Shown: piece by piece, positions 1-5,926 of the stretch
How the letters are laid out: each line of letters starts with the position of its first letter
Position numbering within the stretch: the stretch's first letter is position 1
Assembly (NCBI GenBank): GCA_039179965.1
Contig: JBCDEC010000118.1
Coordinates: 1 to 14,136, forward strand
DNA from: Marinibacterium sp039179965
GTDB taxonomy: Bacteria > Pseudomonadota > Alphaproteobacteria > Rhodobacterales > Rhodobacteraceae
Direction of reading: 5' to 3'
DNA: 14,136 bases
The notes under the pieces: model-generated
What the model saw: only the letters and a program-made list of their open reading frames with translations
Told to the model about the DNA's origin: nothing
The model's database searches: none
Made by a program: the position numbers and the translations under genes

Positions 1-294
1 GCGCGGTCCCTGAACAGCGGGTCCTTTGCGACGGTTCAACAGGCGAAACTGAATACCGGCGCGGTCGGCAATCCGGCCCATGACCCCGTCCATCGCATCG
101 ATCTCGCGAACCAAGTGGCCCTTGCCCAATCCGCCAATCGCCGGATTGCACGACATCACGCCAATGCCGCTCATCTTCAACGTCACCAAAGCGGTGCGCG
201 CACCCATCCGAGCCGCCGCAATGGCCGCTTCGCACCCGGCGTGACCGCCCCCGATCACCACTACGTCGAAATCACGATGTTTCACGTGAAACAC
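1..294 (-). CDS. mnmG: tRNA uridine-5-carboxymethylaminomethyl modification enzyme MnmG (GidA), N-terminal part only
   Basis: FAD-binding partner of MnmE; together they install the (carboxymethyl)aminomethyl group on C5 of wobble uridine U34 in some tRNAs. Only the first 98 codons are in the window; the gene runs off the left edge. The translation begins FHVKHRDFDVVVIGGGHAG after the start, with the dinucleotide-binding GGGHAG motif, followed by MSCNPAIGGLGKGHLVREID and LLNRRKGPAVQGPR, both hallmarks of the family. Two GTG starts compete. The one ending at 294 gives MFHVKH, but its purine-rich GAGGGA abuts the codon with no spacing. The GTG at 283-285 has that same GAGGGAG about 8 bases upstream and gives an N-terminus closer to the usual family length. 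I report the longer form, which I recall as the usual annotation in relatives. It lies 17 bases after mnmE and is probably co-transcribed with rho and mnmE. Identification is firm; the start is uncertain. Confidence 0.95.
   Translation of the reverse strand, partial: MFHVKHRDFDVVVIGGGHAGCEAAIAAARMGARTALVTLKMSGIGVMSCNPAIGGLGKGHLVREIDAMDGVMGRIADRAGIQFRLLNRRKGPAVQGPR
278..293. promoter_or_regulatory. parS: parS centromere site (ParB binding), perfect 16-bp palindrome
   Basis: The sequence TGTTTCACGTGAAACA is its own reverse complement and matches the bacterial chromosomal parS consensus (TGTTNCACGTGAAACA) at every position. ParB loads here to organise and segregate the origin region. It lies about 3.2 kb from the candidate oriC and in the mnmG start region; in alphaproteobacteria parA-parB usually follow mnmG and rsmG, just beyond the left edge. 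Both candidate mnmG start codons and the encoded residues FHVKH fall within or touch it. The match is seen directly; ParB binding is inferred from the consensus. Confidence 0.93.
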
Positions 295-311
295 TCCCTC
301 GGTCAAATGAC

Positions 312-1586
312 CTATTTTCCCAGACAGAAGCGCGCAAAGATCTCATCCAGAAGAGATTCGACATCCACCCGGCCCACCAGAGACTCAAGCGTCCGAATCG
401 CAGACCGCAGTTCTTCCGCAGCAATATCATACTGCGCCGGTCCCTGCTCCAGAACTGTCTGGGCCGCAGAGAGGTCCGACACCGCCCGGCGCATTGCCGC
501 CTCATGACGCGCATGTGTCGCTGTTCCGGCCAGACGCGCGCGGGTGGACAGGATCGTTCCAATCCGTTCAACCAAGGCATCCACCCCCTGCCCGGTTAAC
601 CCGGAAACGGCCTGATCTGTGTCTTCCAACTGATCCGCCTTGGCGCGCAGAATGATATCTTCGGGGCCAATGTTCAGTCCTTCGGGAACAGATCCGTCCG
701 TCAAAACAACCCTCAGATCTGCCTGGTCCGCTCGTTGAAAAGCCAAGTCAACGCCGATTTTCTCAATAGAATCAACGGTATCCCGTAACCCTGCCGTATC
801 CAGCAAGGTGACCGGCAAACCGGCAAGGTCCATGCGAACCTCGATGACATCCCGCGTGGTTCCGGCGACATCGGACGTGATCGCCGCCTGTCGTCCGGCA
901 AGCGTATTCAGAAGGGTCGATTTACCAAGGTTCGGCGCCCCCAGAATCGCCACCTCAAAGCCCGAACGGATACGTTCCGCCATACCGACACCCGCCACCT
1001 CGCGCGAGACATCGTCCAGAACACCCGCAACCAAACCGCGAACCTCGGGCGTGACATCCACCGGCACCTCTTCGTCGGCAAAATCAATCGTCGCCTCAAG
1101 CAGCGCCGCTGCGCGAATGAGATCCTCTCGCCAGCGATCCGCCAATGTCCCGAGCCCGCCGGAAAACACCCGCTGCGCCTGTCGCCGCTGCGCCTCGGTC
1201 TCCGCATCGATCAGTTCGGCCAGACCTTCGACTTGCGACAGATCCAGCTTTCCGTTCTCAAGCGCCCGGCGTGTAAATTCGCCCGGATCCGCAAGGCGCG
1301 CGTCCCGACCAAGAACCCGCAACACGCCAGCCACGACGGACCGGCTGCCGTGCACATGCAACTCGACCACGTCTTCTCCGGTGAAACTCGCTGGGCGGGC
1401 AAACGTCAGGACCAGCGCCTGATCAAGAACATCCGGCCCGTCGCGCAGAACCGCCAAACGGCGCCCCGCGCGCGGCAGCGGCCCGGCCAGGCGCTCACAC
1501 AGATCAAACGCCTCTGGACCGGACACACGGACAACCGCGACTCCAGCCTTACCGGGCGCCGTTGCCTCGGCGAAAATCGTGTCCAT
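312..1586 (-). CDS. mnmE: tRNA modification GTPase MnmE (TrmE)
   Basis: GTPase partner of MnmG in wobble-uridine modification. The protein has 424 residues; E. coli MnmE has 454. The N-terminal folate-binding domain (about 1-115, starting MDTIFAEATAPGKAGVAVVR) is followed by a helical domain interrupted by a Ras-like G domain. G1 is GAPNLGKST (216-224), G2 TSDVAGTTRD (237-246), G3 DTAGL (263-267) and G5 SGLTGQG near 328. The C-terminal CLGK (421-424) carries the cysteine of the family's C-[ILV]-G-K motif. The G4 guanine-specificity motif reads AKAD (315-318) instead of NKxD, so the asparagine is replaced by alanine. The ATG is preceded by ACGAGG, 7 bases after the rho stop, so translation is probably coupled to rho; mnmG follows 17 bases later. 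Identification is very secure. Confidence 0.98.
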   Translation of the reverse strand: MDTIFAEATAPGKAGVAVVRVSGPEAFDLCERLAGPLPRAGRRLAVLRDGPDVLDQALVLTFARPASFTGEDVVELHVHGSRSVVAGVLRVLGRDARLADPGEFTRRALENGKLDLSQVEGLAELIDAETEAQRRQAQRVFSGGLGTLADRWREDLIRAAALLEATIDFADEEVPVDVTPEVRGLVAGVLDDVSREVAGVGMAERIRSGFEVAILGAPNLGKSTLLNTLAGRQAAITSDVAGTTRDVIEVRMDLAGLPVTLLDTAGLRDTVDSIEKIGVDLAFQRADQADLRVVLTDGSVPEGLNIGPEDIILRAKADQLEDTDQAVSGLTGQGVDALVERIGTILSTRARLAGTATHARHEAAMRRAVSDLSAAQTVLEQGPAQYDIAAEELRSAIRTLESLVGRVDVESLLDEIFARFCLGK

Positions 1587-1593
1587 GGCCTCG

Positions 1594-2865
1594 TCAGGTG
1601 TTCATCGAGTCGAAGAATTCGCCGTTGGTCTTGGTTTGTTTGAGCTTGGAAATCAGGAACTCAATCGCATCCGTGGTCCCCATCGGGTTCAGGATTCGCC
1701 GCAGAACATAGGTTTTCTGCAGATCGACCTTGTCGACCAGAAGCTCTTCCTTCCGCGTGCCAGACTTCAGGATGTCGATGGCCGGGAATGTCCGCTTGTC
1801 CGCAATCTTGCGATCCAGCACCAGTTCCGAGTTACCGGTGCCCTTGAATTCTTCAAAGATCACTTCGTCCATCCGGCTGCCGGTATCGATCAGCGCCGTG
1901 GCGATGATGGTCAGGGATCCGCCTTCTTCGATGTTGCGCGCCGCACCAAAGAACCGCTTGGGCCGCTGCAAGGCATTGGCATCAACACCACCTGTCAGAA
2001 CCTTGCCTGACGATGGCACGACGGTGTTAAAGGCCCTACCAAGTCTTGTGATCGAATCGAGCAAGATCACAACATCTCGTTTGTGCTCAACCAGACGCTT
2101 GGCTTTCTCAATCACCATTTCCGACACCGCCACGTGGCGGGTCGCAGGTTCGTCAAACGTCGAGGAAATCACCTCGCCCTTCACCGAGCGCTGCATATCC
2201 GTCACTTCTTCCGGGCGTTCATCGATCAGCAACACGATCAGGTAACACTCCGGATGGTTGGCCTCGATGGAATGCGCGATGTTTTGCAGCAAGACCGTCT
2301 TGCCGGTCCGTGGCGGGGCGACGATCAGCGACCGCTGCCCTTTGCCGATCGGCGCCACCAGATCGATGATGCGCGCGGACCGGTCCTTGATCGACGGATC
2401 CTCCAGCTCGAGGTTGAGCCGCTGATCGGGATAGAGCGGCGTCAGGTTGTCAAAGGCGATCTTGTGCCGCGCCTTTTCCGGATCCTCGAAATTGATCGTC
2501 TTGACGTCGGTCAGCGCGAAATACCGCTCTGTGTCGTTGGGCGCTTTGATCACCCCGTCAATCGTGTCTCCGGTGCGCAGGCTGTGCTGGCGAATCATGT
2601 CAGGCGACACGTAGATATCGTCCGGCCCCGGCAGGTAATTGGCTTCCGGAGACCTCAGGAAGCCAAAGCCATCCTGCAGCACCTCCAACACGCCGTCGCC
2701 CGAGATCTCCCACCCCTCGTCCGCGCGTTCGCGGAGGATCTGGAACATCATTTCGCCCTTGCGCATGGTCGAGGCGTTTTCGATCTCAAGCTCTTCCGCC
2801 ATGGACAGAAGATCTTTTGGGCTTTTTGCTTTGAGATCGGAAAGATTAAGGGATTCAGTTGTCAT
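1594..2865 (-). CDS. rho: transcription termination factor Rho
   Basis: Hexameric RNA-dependent ATPase and helicase that terminates transcription at C-rich, poorly translated RNA. The protein has 423 residues, close to E. coli Rho (419). Residues 1-50 form the helical Rho N-domain. The primary RNA-binding OB fold follows, with DGFGFLRSPEANYLPGPDDIYVS (about 65-87). The Walker A loop is APPRTGKT (183-190) and Walker B is VVILLDSITRLGRA (255-268). The Q loop is near LTGGVDANAL (280-289) and the secondary RNA-binding R loop is KGTGNSEL (331-338). The frame is open further upstream, to an ATG at 2934. I chose the ATG at 2863-2865 because AGGA sits 7 bases before it and the protein then begins like homologues (MTTESLNLSDLKAKSPKDLL). 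It lies 138 bases downstream of hemJ, with its own leader, and 7 bases before mnmE. Confidence 0.97.
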   Translation of the reverse strand: MTTESLNLSDLKAKSPKDLLSMAEELEIENASTMRKGEMMFQILRERADEGWEISGDGVLEVLQDGFGFLRSPEANYLPGPDDIYVSPDMIRQHSLRTGDTIDGVIKAPNDTERYFALTDVKTINFEDPEKARHKIAFDNLTPLYPDQRLNLELEDPSIKDRSARIIDLVAPIGKGQRSLIVAPPRTGKTVLLQNIAHSIEANHPECYLIVLLIDERPEEVTDMQRSVKGEVISSTFDEPATRHVAVSEMVIEKAKRLVEHKRDVVILLDSITRLGRAFNTVVPSSGKVLTGGVDANALQRPKRFFGAARNIEEGGSLTIIATALIDTGSRMDEVIFEEFKGTGNSELVLDRKIADKRTFPAIDILKSGTRKEELLVDKVDLQKTYVLRRILNPMGTTDAIEFLISKLKQTKTNGEFFDSMNT

Positions 2866-2937
2866 CGAAATATCCTGGAAAAATCCTGATGGCAGGAACA
2901 TCTGCCCTGTTTGGATTACGTCAGTGGGAATCACGGC

Positions 2938-2968
2938 CTCCCGGACGGGAGCGTTAGGCGCTACCTAA
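2938..2968 (-). repeat. two short inverted repeats in the rho leader
   Basis: Two adjacent palindromes lie between hemJ and rho. One is CTCCCG-GA-CGGGAG (2938-2951), a perfect 6-bp inverted repeat with a 2-base centre. The other is TTAGG-CGCTA-CCTAA (2954-2968), a 5-bp stem with a 5-base loop. Read on the coding (minus) strand they sit about 75-105 bases before the rho ATG, in the 5' leader. No T-run follows, so they do not make a standard intrinsic terminator. rho genes are often autoregulated through their leaders; a role here is only inferred. Confidence 0.35.
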
Positions 2969-3003
2969 TCCCGCCCAATCGAGATGTCAATTTCACGTTC
3001 GAG

Positions 3004-3453
3004 TCAAAATTTGACGATGACCGAAAAGACAATGACCACCAAAAGCACCGTCGGCACTTCGTTCATCATCCGGTATTGCCGTCCGGTTAATGTGTTGGTG
3101 CCCGCGGCCAGATCCTTGCGCCGCTTCCCCAGCCAATGATGGAACCAGGTCATCCCCAGAACGGCGGCTCCCTTGGTCCAGGGCCACACCGATCCCCAGT
3201 CGACAATGCCCGGCGTGAACACCAGCAACAGCCCAAAGACCCACGTCGCCACGCCGGCCGGGTTCATGATCACCCGCAACAGCTTCGTTTCCATCATTTC
3301 AAAGACGGGCGGCAGCCCGGCAACGTCGCCGGATTGTTCGACGTGGTGAACGTAGAGACGCGGCAAGTAGAACAGACCCGCCATCCACGAGATCACCGCA
3401 AGGATGTGCAGGGACTTGGTCCATGGATAAAGAGTGATCAGAAGGTCTGCCAT
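3004..3453 (-). CDS. hemJ: protoporphyrinogen IX oxidase HemJ (UPF0093 membrane protein)
   Basis: Integral membrane enzyme of the penultimate haem-synthesis step, oxidising protoporphyrinogen IX to protoporphyrin IX in bacteria lacking HemG or HemY. The protein has 149 residues with four hydrophobic segments (about 13-30, 62-80, 92-107, 132-148), the normal size and topology. Family features are the early histidine H16 in KSLHILAVISWMAGLFYLPRLY, the segment LLRVIMNPAGVATW (58-71), WPWTKG (90-95) and a C-terminal MNEVPTVLLVVIVFSVIVKF. The ATG is preceded by GAGG at 5-base spacing on the minus strand. It is the first gene left of the candidate origin and is read away from it. In Caulobacter the haem gene hemE flanks oriC; hemE is not in this window. 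A -10-like TATTAT lies 30-40 bases upstream with no convincing -35. Confidence 0.93.
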   Translation of the reverse strand: MADLLITLYPWTKSLHILAVISWMAGLFYLPRLYVHHVEQSGDVAGLPPVFEMMETKLLRVIMNPAGVATWVFGLLLVFTPGIVDWGSVWPWTKGAAVLGMTWFHHWLGKRRKDLAAGTNTLTGRQYRMMNEVPTVLLVVIVFSVIVKF

Positions 3454-3454
3454 G

Positions 3455-3463
3455 TTATCCTCA
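3455..3463 (+). promoter_or_regulatory. DnaA box, 8/9 match (TTATCCTCA)
   Basis: Differs from TTATCCACA only at position 7. It begins directly upstream of the hemJ start codon and so overlaps the hemJ ribosome-binding region on the other strand. DnaA bound here could affect hemJ expression. Confidence 0.55.
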
Positions 3464-3486
3464 CAGGGCGGGTTCGCTCTCCCCCC

Positions 3487-3510
3487 TATAATAAATTAAG
3501 AGAAAAGTAA
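3487..3510. promoter_or_regulatory. AT-rich patch with a CtrA-like half match; possible unwinding element or hemJ -10 region
   Basis: In a GC-rich region this stretch is almost entirely A and T apart from four G residues. It contains TATAAT at 3487-3492 on the plus strand; on the minus strand the same patch reads TATTAT near 3488-3493, a possible hemJ -10. It also contains TTAA-N7-GTAA at 3496-3510, a 7/8 match to the alphaproteobacterial CtrA site TTAA-N7-TTAA. The base composition is seen directly; the roles are inferred and compete with one another. Confidence 0.35.
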
Positions 3511-3546
3511 GGTTGATGTGTTTGTAGGCACGCGTCCTTCCGGGGA

Positions 3547-3655
3547 TTATCCTGTTGTCCCGGATCTTGTCCGCAGGTGGAACAAGTTTCAGGTTCGCTG
3601 GTCAGACAGTCTTGACAACCCCGTAAAACATAAAAGTTCCAAAAGCTTATCCTGT
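3547..3655 (+). repeat. pair of identical DnaA-like 9-mers (TTATCCTGT) exactly 100 bases apart
   Basis: TTATCCTGT occurs at 3547-3555 and again at 3647-3655, in the same orientation. Each keeps the TTATCC core but differs from TTATCCACA at the last three positions, so these would be weak boxes. The exact repetition inside an origin suggests a lineage-specific box type. Confidence 0.5.
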
Positions 3656-3674
3656 ACAGCAATAGGGTAACCCT
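3652..3674. repeat. two small palindromes next to a DnaA-like box
   Basis: CTGTACAG (3652-3659) is a perfect 8-bp palindrome overlapping the end of the second TTATCCTGT. Four bases later AGGGT-A-ACCCT (3664-3674) is a perfect 5-bp inverted repeat around one base. A degenerate minus-strand box (TCTTCCACA, 3674-3682, 7/9) begins at its end. Possible protein-binding sites; no known factor is recognised. Confidence 0.4.
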
Positions 3675-3709
3675 GTGGAAGACCCGTGCAGACATCACAT
3701 GGATCAAGG

Positions 3710-3735
3710 TTATCCACGGTTCAGATTTATCCTTG
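3710..3735 (+). promoter_or_regulatory. close pair of DnaA boxes
   Basis: TTATCCACG (3710-3718, 8/9 match) is followed 8 bases later by TTATCCTTG (3727-3735, core only). The two starts are 17 bases apart, a little over one and a half helical turns, in the same orientation, as expected for cooperative DnaA binding. On the minus strand TGATCCATG (3698-3706) resembles the Caulobacter G-box TGATCCACA at 7/9 positions. Confidence 0.6.
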
Positions 3736-3790
3736 TCCCCGGCGGAAAAGACGTGAACTTTGTCATGAGATTTTTACAAAACCCTCCGAC

Positions 3791-3818
3791 TTGAACGTTC
3801 CCTGGAATTTTATACAAA
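3791..3818 (+). promoter_or_regulatory. possible promoter of the maf-aroE-coaE-dnaQ operon
   Basis: TTGAAC (3791-3796) could serve as a -35, with TACAAA (3813-3818) as a -10 at 16-base spacing; each matches four of six consensus positions. It lies about 90 bases upstream of the maf ATG. This is weak on its own and is offered because a start must lie somewhere in this gap. Confidence 0.25.
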
Positions 3819-3853
3819 TCACCCTCAGCCGGTCCAACCGGTGTTCCACCGAT

Positions 3854-3862
3854 TTATCCACA
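3854..3862 (+). promoter_or_regulatory. perfect DnaA box (TTATCCACA)
   Basis: Exact match to the high-affinity DnaA box, 47 bases upstream of the maf ATG and the strongest single origin signature in the gap. Because it lies between the candidate promoter and maf, DnaA bound here could also repress the operon. Confidence 0.8.
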
Positions 3863-3909
3863 AGCGCGCGCCGCGTTTCGGCCTGTCTCGCACCTGTCTG
3901 GTGATCCTT

Positions 3910-4509
3910 ATGACCCGCCCTCTCATCCTCGCGTCTGGTTCCGCCATTCGGGCCACCCTGCTCAAGAACGCCGGGCTCGACTTCACCGTTCAGGTGCCCC
4001 GGCTCGACGAAGAGACGATAAAGGCGTCGCTTCTCGCTGAAAACGCCAAACCCCGCGATATTGCCGATACCCTGGCGGACATGAAAGCCCGCAAGATCGC
4101 TGACAAGGCGCCGGAGGCCCGGGTTCTGGCCTGCGACCAGGTCCTGAGCCACGATGGCGGGTTGCTGTCCAAACCCGAAACCGCAGATGCCGCGACGGCG
4201 CAGATCCTGGCGCTGTCGGGCTCCCGCCATACCCTGTTGTCCGCGGCTGTTCTGTACGAAGCCGGTCGTCCCGTCTGGAGACACGTCGGTAAAGTTGATC
4301 TGACCATGGCGGTTCTCAACCCAGAATACGTCACCGCCTACGTTGCGCGCAATTGGGAGAGCATTCGCCATGCAGTGGGTGCCTATAAATTGGAAGAAGA
4401 GGGCGTTCGGCTCTTCACCCGGATTGACGGCGACTATTTTAACGTTTTGGGTATGCCCTTGTTGGAACTGCTGGCTTTTTTGGCCGACCGGGGAGATATC
4501 GAAAGATGA
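3910..4509 (+). CDS. maf: Maf-family nucleoside triphosphate pyrophosphatase, YceF-like
   Basis: Hydrolyses non-canonical or modified nucleotides to monophosphate and pyrophosphate (house-cleaning); cytoplasmic. The protein has 199 residues, normal for the family. Maf signatures are LASGSAIR (7-14), RLDEE (31-35), LACDQVL (73-79), SKPET (87-91), GAYKLEEEGVRLF (157-169) and DYFNVLGMPL (175-184). The DQV after the family's acidic residue resembles E. coli YceF (GSDQV), which prefers m7GTP, rather than YhdE (DTVV); the substrate is therefore inferred only. The frame is open back to 3841, but the ATG at 3910 gives the family N-terminus MTRPLILASGS. Its ribosome-binding site is poor (GGTGA at 5-base spacing). 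It is the first gene right of the candidate origin. The stop overlaps the aroE start in ATGA. Confidence 0.93.
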   Translation: MTRPLILASGSAIRATLLKNAGLDFTVQVPRLDEETIKASLLAENAKPRDIADTLADMKARKIADKAPEARVLACDQVLSHDGGLLSKPETADAATAQILALSGSRHTLLSAAVLYEAGRPVWRHVGKVDLTMAVLNPEYVTAYVARNWESIRHAVGAYKLEEEGVRLFTRIDGDYFNVLGMPLLELLAFLADRGDIER

Positions 4510-5339
4510 GCGAGGCGCGCATTCCGCTGGCCGGGGTGATCGGATCGCCGATTGCCCATTCCAAATCACCCAAGCTGTTTGCGCATTGGCTGCGCAAATA
4601 CGGCGCGCGCGGGCACTATATTCCGATGGATATCGCGCATGAGGACGTGGCCGAGGTGCTGCGGACCCTGCCAAAGCTGGGCTTCGTCGGTCTCAACGTG
4701 ACGATCCCGCACAAGGAGACGGTTCTCGGCCTCGCAGATCTGATAACCGATCGCGCCACGCTGATCGGCGCCGCCAATACCCTGATATTCCGACCCGACG
4801 GCCGGATTCACGCCGACAACACCGACGGGTTCGGCTTTATGGAGAACCTGCGCGCCGGCGCTCCGGACTGGAACCCGAAAGCCGGTCCTGCCATCATTCT
4901 GGGTGCCGGCGGTGCTGCGCGGGCCGTGGTCTCTGCGCTGGCCGAAGCCGGCGTTGATCAGATCCTGATCACCAACCGTACCCGTATCCGGGCCGAGAAG
5001 CTCAAGGAAGACTTTGGTCAGCGGGTTCAGGTCGTCGATTGGGTTCAGGCTGGCAACATTATCGAAAGCGCAGGGCTGTTGGTGAATACAACCTCGCTTG
5101 GCATGGTCGGCAAGCCGGAGATGCGGGTGCCGCTTGACGGGTTGCGCCCCAACACCGTGGTTACCGATCTGGTCTATGCCCCGCTCAGGACACGGCTTTT
5201 GCAAAGCGCGGAAGCCGCCGGCTGTGTCACGGTCGATGGTCTGGGCATGCTGCTCTATCAGGCTGTTCCGGGGTTTGAACGCTGGTTCGGTCCGCGCCCG
5301 GAGGTCGACGCAGCGACGCGCACGGCCGTTCTGGCATGA
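4506..5339 (+). CDS. aroE: shikimate dehydrogenase (NADP-dependent)
   Basis: Reduces 3-dehydroshikimate to shikimate in aromatic amino-acid synthesis. The protein has 277 residues, the usual length. The substrate domain shows SKSP (19-22), NVTIPHK (64-70) with the catalytic lysine K70, and NTDG (105-108) with the catalytic aspartate D107. The nucleotide domain has the glycine-rich GAGGAARA (133-140) and NRTR (157-160), the arginine-containing motif that favours NADP. NTTSLGM (194-200) and DLVYAPLRTRLL (211-222) are further family signatures. It starts inside the maf stop and ends inside the coaE start, both as ATGA overlaps, so the three genes are translationally coupled. Nothing unusual. Confidence 0.97.
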   Translation: MSEARIPLAGVIGSPIAHSKSPKLFAHWLRKYGARGHYIPMDIAHEDVAEVLRTLPKLGFVGLNVTIPHKETVLGLADLITDRATLIGAANTLIFRPDGRIHADNTDGFGFMENLRAGAPDWNPKAGPAIILGAGGAARAVVSALAEAGVDQILITNRTRIRAEKLKEDFGQRVQVVDWVQAGNIIESAGLLVNTTSLGMVGKPEMRVPLDGLRPNTVVTDLVYAPLRTRLLQSAEAAGCVTVDGLGMLLYQAVPGFERWFGPRPEVDAATRTAVLA

Positions 5340-5926
5340 GCGTCCGCCTCGGGCTCACCGGCTCGATTGGCATGGGAAAAAGCACGACGGCGCAGATGTT
5401 TGCTGACGCGGGCTGTGCCGTGTGGGATGCCGACGCTGCTGTCCACCGCCTCTACGCGCCGGGCGGAGCCGCCGTTGCGCCGATGGCCGCTCGCTTTCCG
5501 GAGGCGATTGTCGAGGGCGCCGTGTCCCGCGCCAAGCTCAAGGACATCATCTCCGCCGACAGCGCTGCCCTGCGCCAGATCGAAGCCATCGTCCACCCGC
5601 TCGTCGCCGCCGATCGGTCCGGCTTTGCCGCGACACAAAGCAGCGACATTCTCGTGTTTGACATCCCCCTGTTGTTCGAAACCGGCGGCGACACGACAAT
5701 GGATGCAAATGTTGTGGTTTCAGTGGACGCTCAGACTCAAAGAGCCAGGGTGATGGCGCGGGGCACCATGAGCGAAGCTCAGTTCGAACAGATCCTGGCC
5801 AAGCAGATGCCCGATGCGGAAAAACGCGCCAAGGCGGATTTTGTGGTGATCACGGACAGTTTGGCCCATGCCCGCGCGCAGGTGAATGCTATTGTGCGAG
5901 AGATCAGGGAGACGACCGATGCGTGA
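5336..5926 (+). CDS. coaE: dephospho-CoA kinase
   Basis: Last step of coenzyme A synthesis: ATP-dependent phosphorylation of the ribose 3'-hydroxyl of dephospho-CoA. The protein has 196 residues, typical. The P-loop is GSIGMGKST (9-17), followed by WDADAAVHRLY (30-40) with the DAD motif used for substrate binding. IVHPLV (85-90) and FDIPLLFE (108-115) are family motifs. The lid and C-terminal region AEKRAKADFVVI (161-172) matches the family's KRxxADxVI pattern. It overlaps aroE by ATGA and ends 8 bases inside dnaQ. The coaE-dnaQ pairing near the origin is widespread in alphaproteobacteria. Confidence 0.96.
   Translation: MSVRLGLTGSIGMGKSTTAQMFADAGCAVWDADAAVHRLYAPGGAAVAPMAARFPEAIVEGAVSRAKLKDIISADSAALRQIEAIVHPLVAADRSGFAATQSSDILVFDIPLLFETGGDTTMDANVVVSVDAQTQRARVMARGTMSEAQFEQILAKQMPDAEKRAKADFVVITDSLAHARAQVNAIVREIRETTDA

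Larger units (their letters stand above)
3454..3909. other. oriC: candidate chromosomal replication origin (oriC)
   Basis: This 456-base gap has no credible gene. It holds six TTATCC hexamers, the DnaA-box core, all on the plus strand, at 3455, 3547, 3647, 3710, 3727 and 3854; roughly 0.1 would be expected by chance. One is the perfect box TTATCCACA and two more are 8/9 matches. AT-rich patches interrupt a GC-rich background at 3487-3510, 3623-3650, 3768-3781 and 3805-3820 and are candidate unwinding segments. Flanking transcription diverges (hemJ left, maf right), as expected at an origin, and the neighbours rho-mnmE-mnmG and maf-aroE-coaE-dnaQ match the alphaproteobacterial origin region. 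A parS site lies nearby. No dnaA gene is present, which is normal for this group. Exact boundaries and the unwinding site are not determined. Confidence 0.85.

Noticed and set aside
2083..2889. A 268-codon plus-strand open frame opposite rho
   Set aside because: Fully antisense to a conserved rho gene, with Arg/His-rich composition and no recognisable domain.
3486..3904. Two frames of about 70 codons in the hemJ-maf gap (3486-3707 minus, 3686-3904 plus)
   Set aside because: They cross the DnaA boxes and AT-rich patches, have no ribosome sites or recognisable features, and one overlaps the maf start region. The gap is better explained as oriC.
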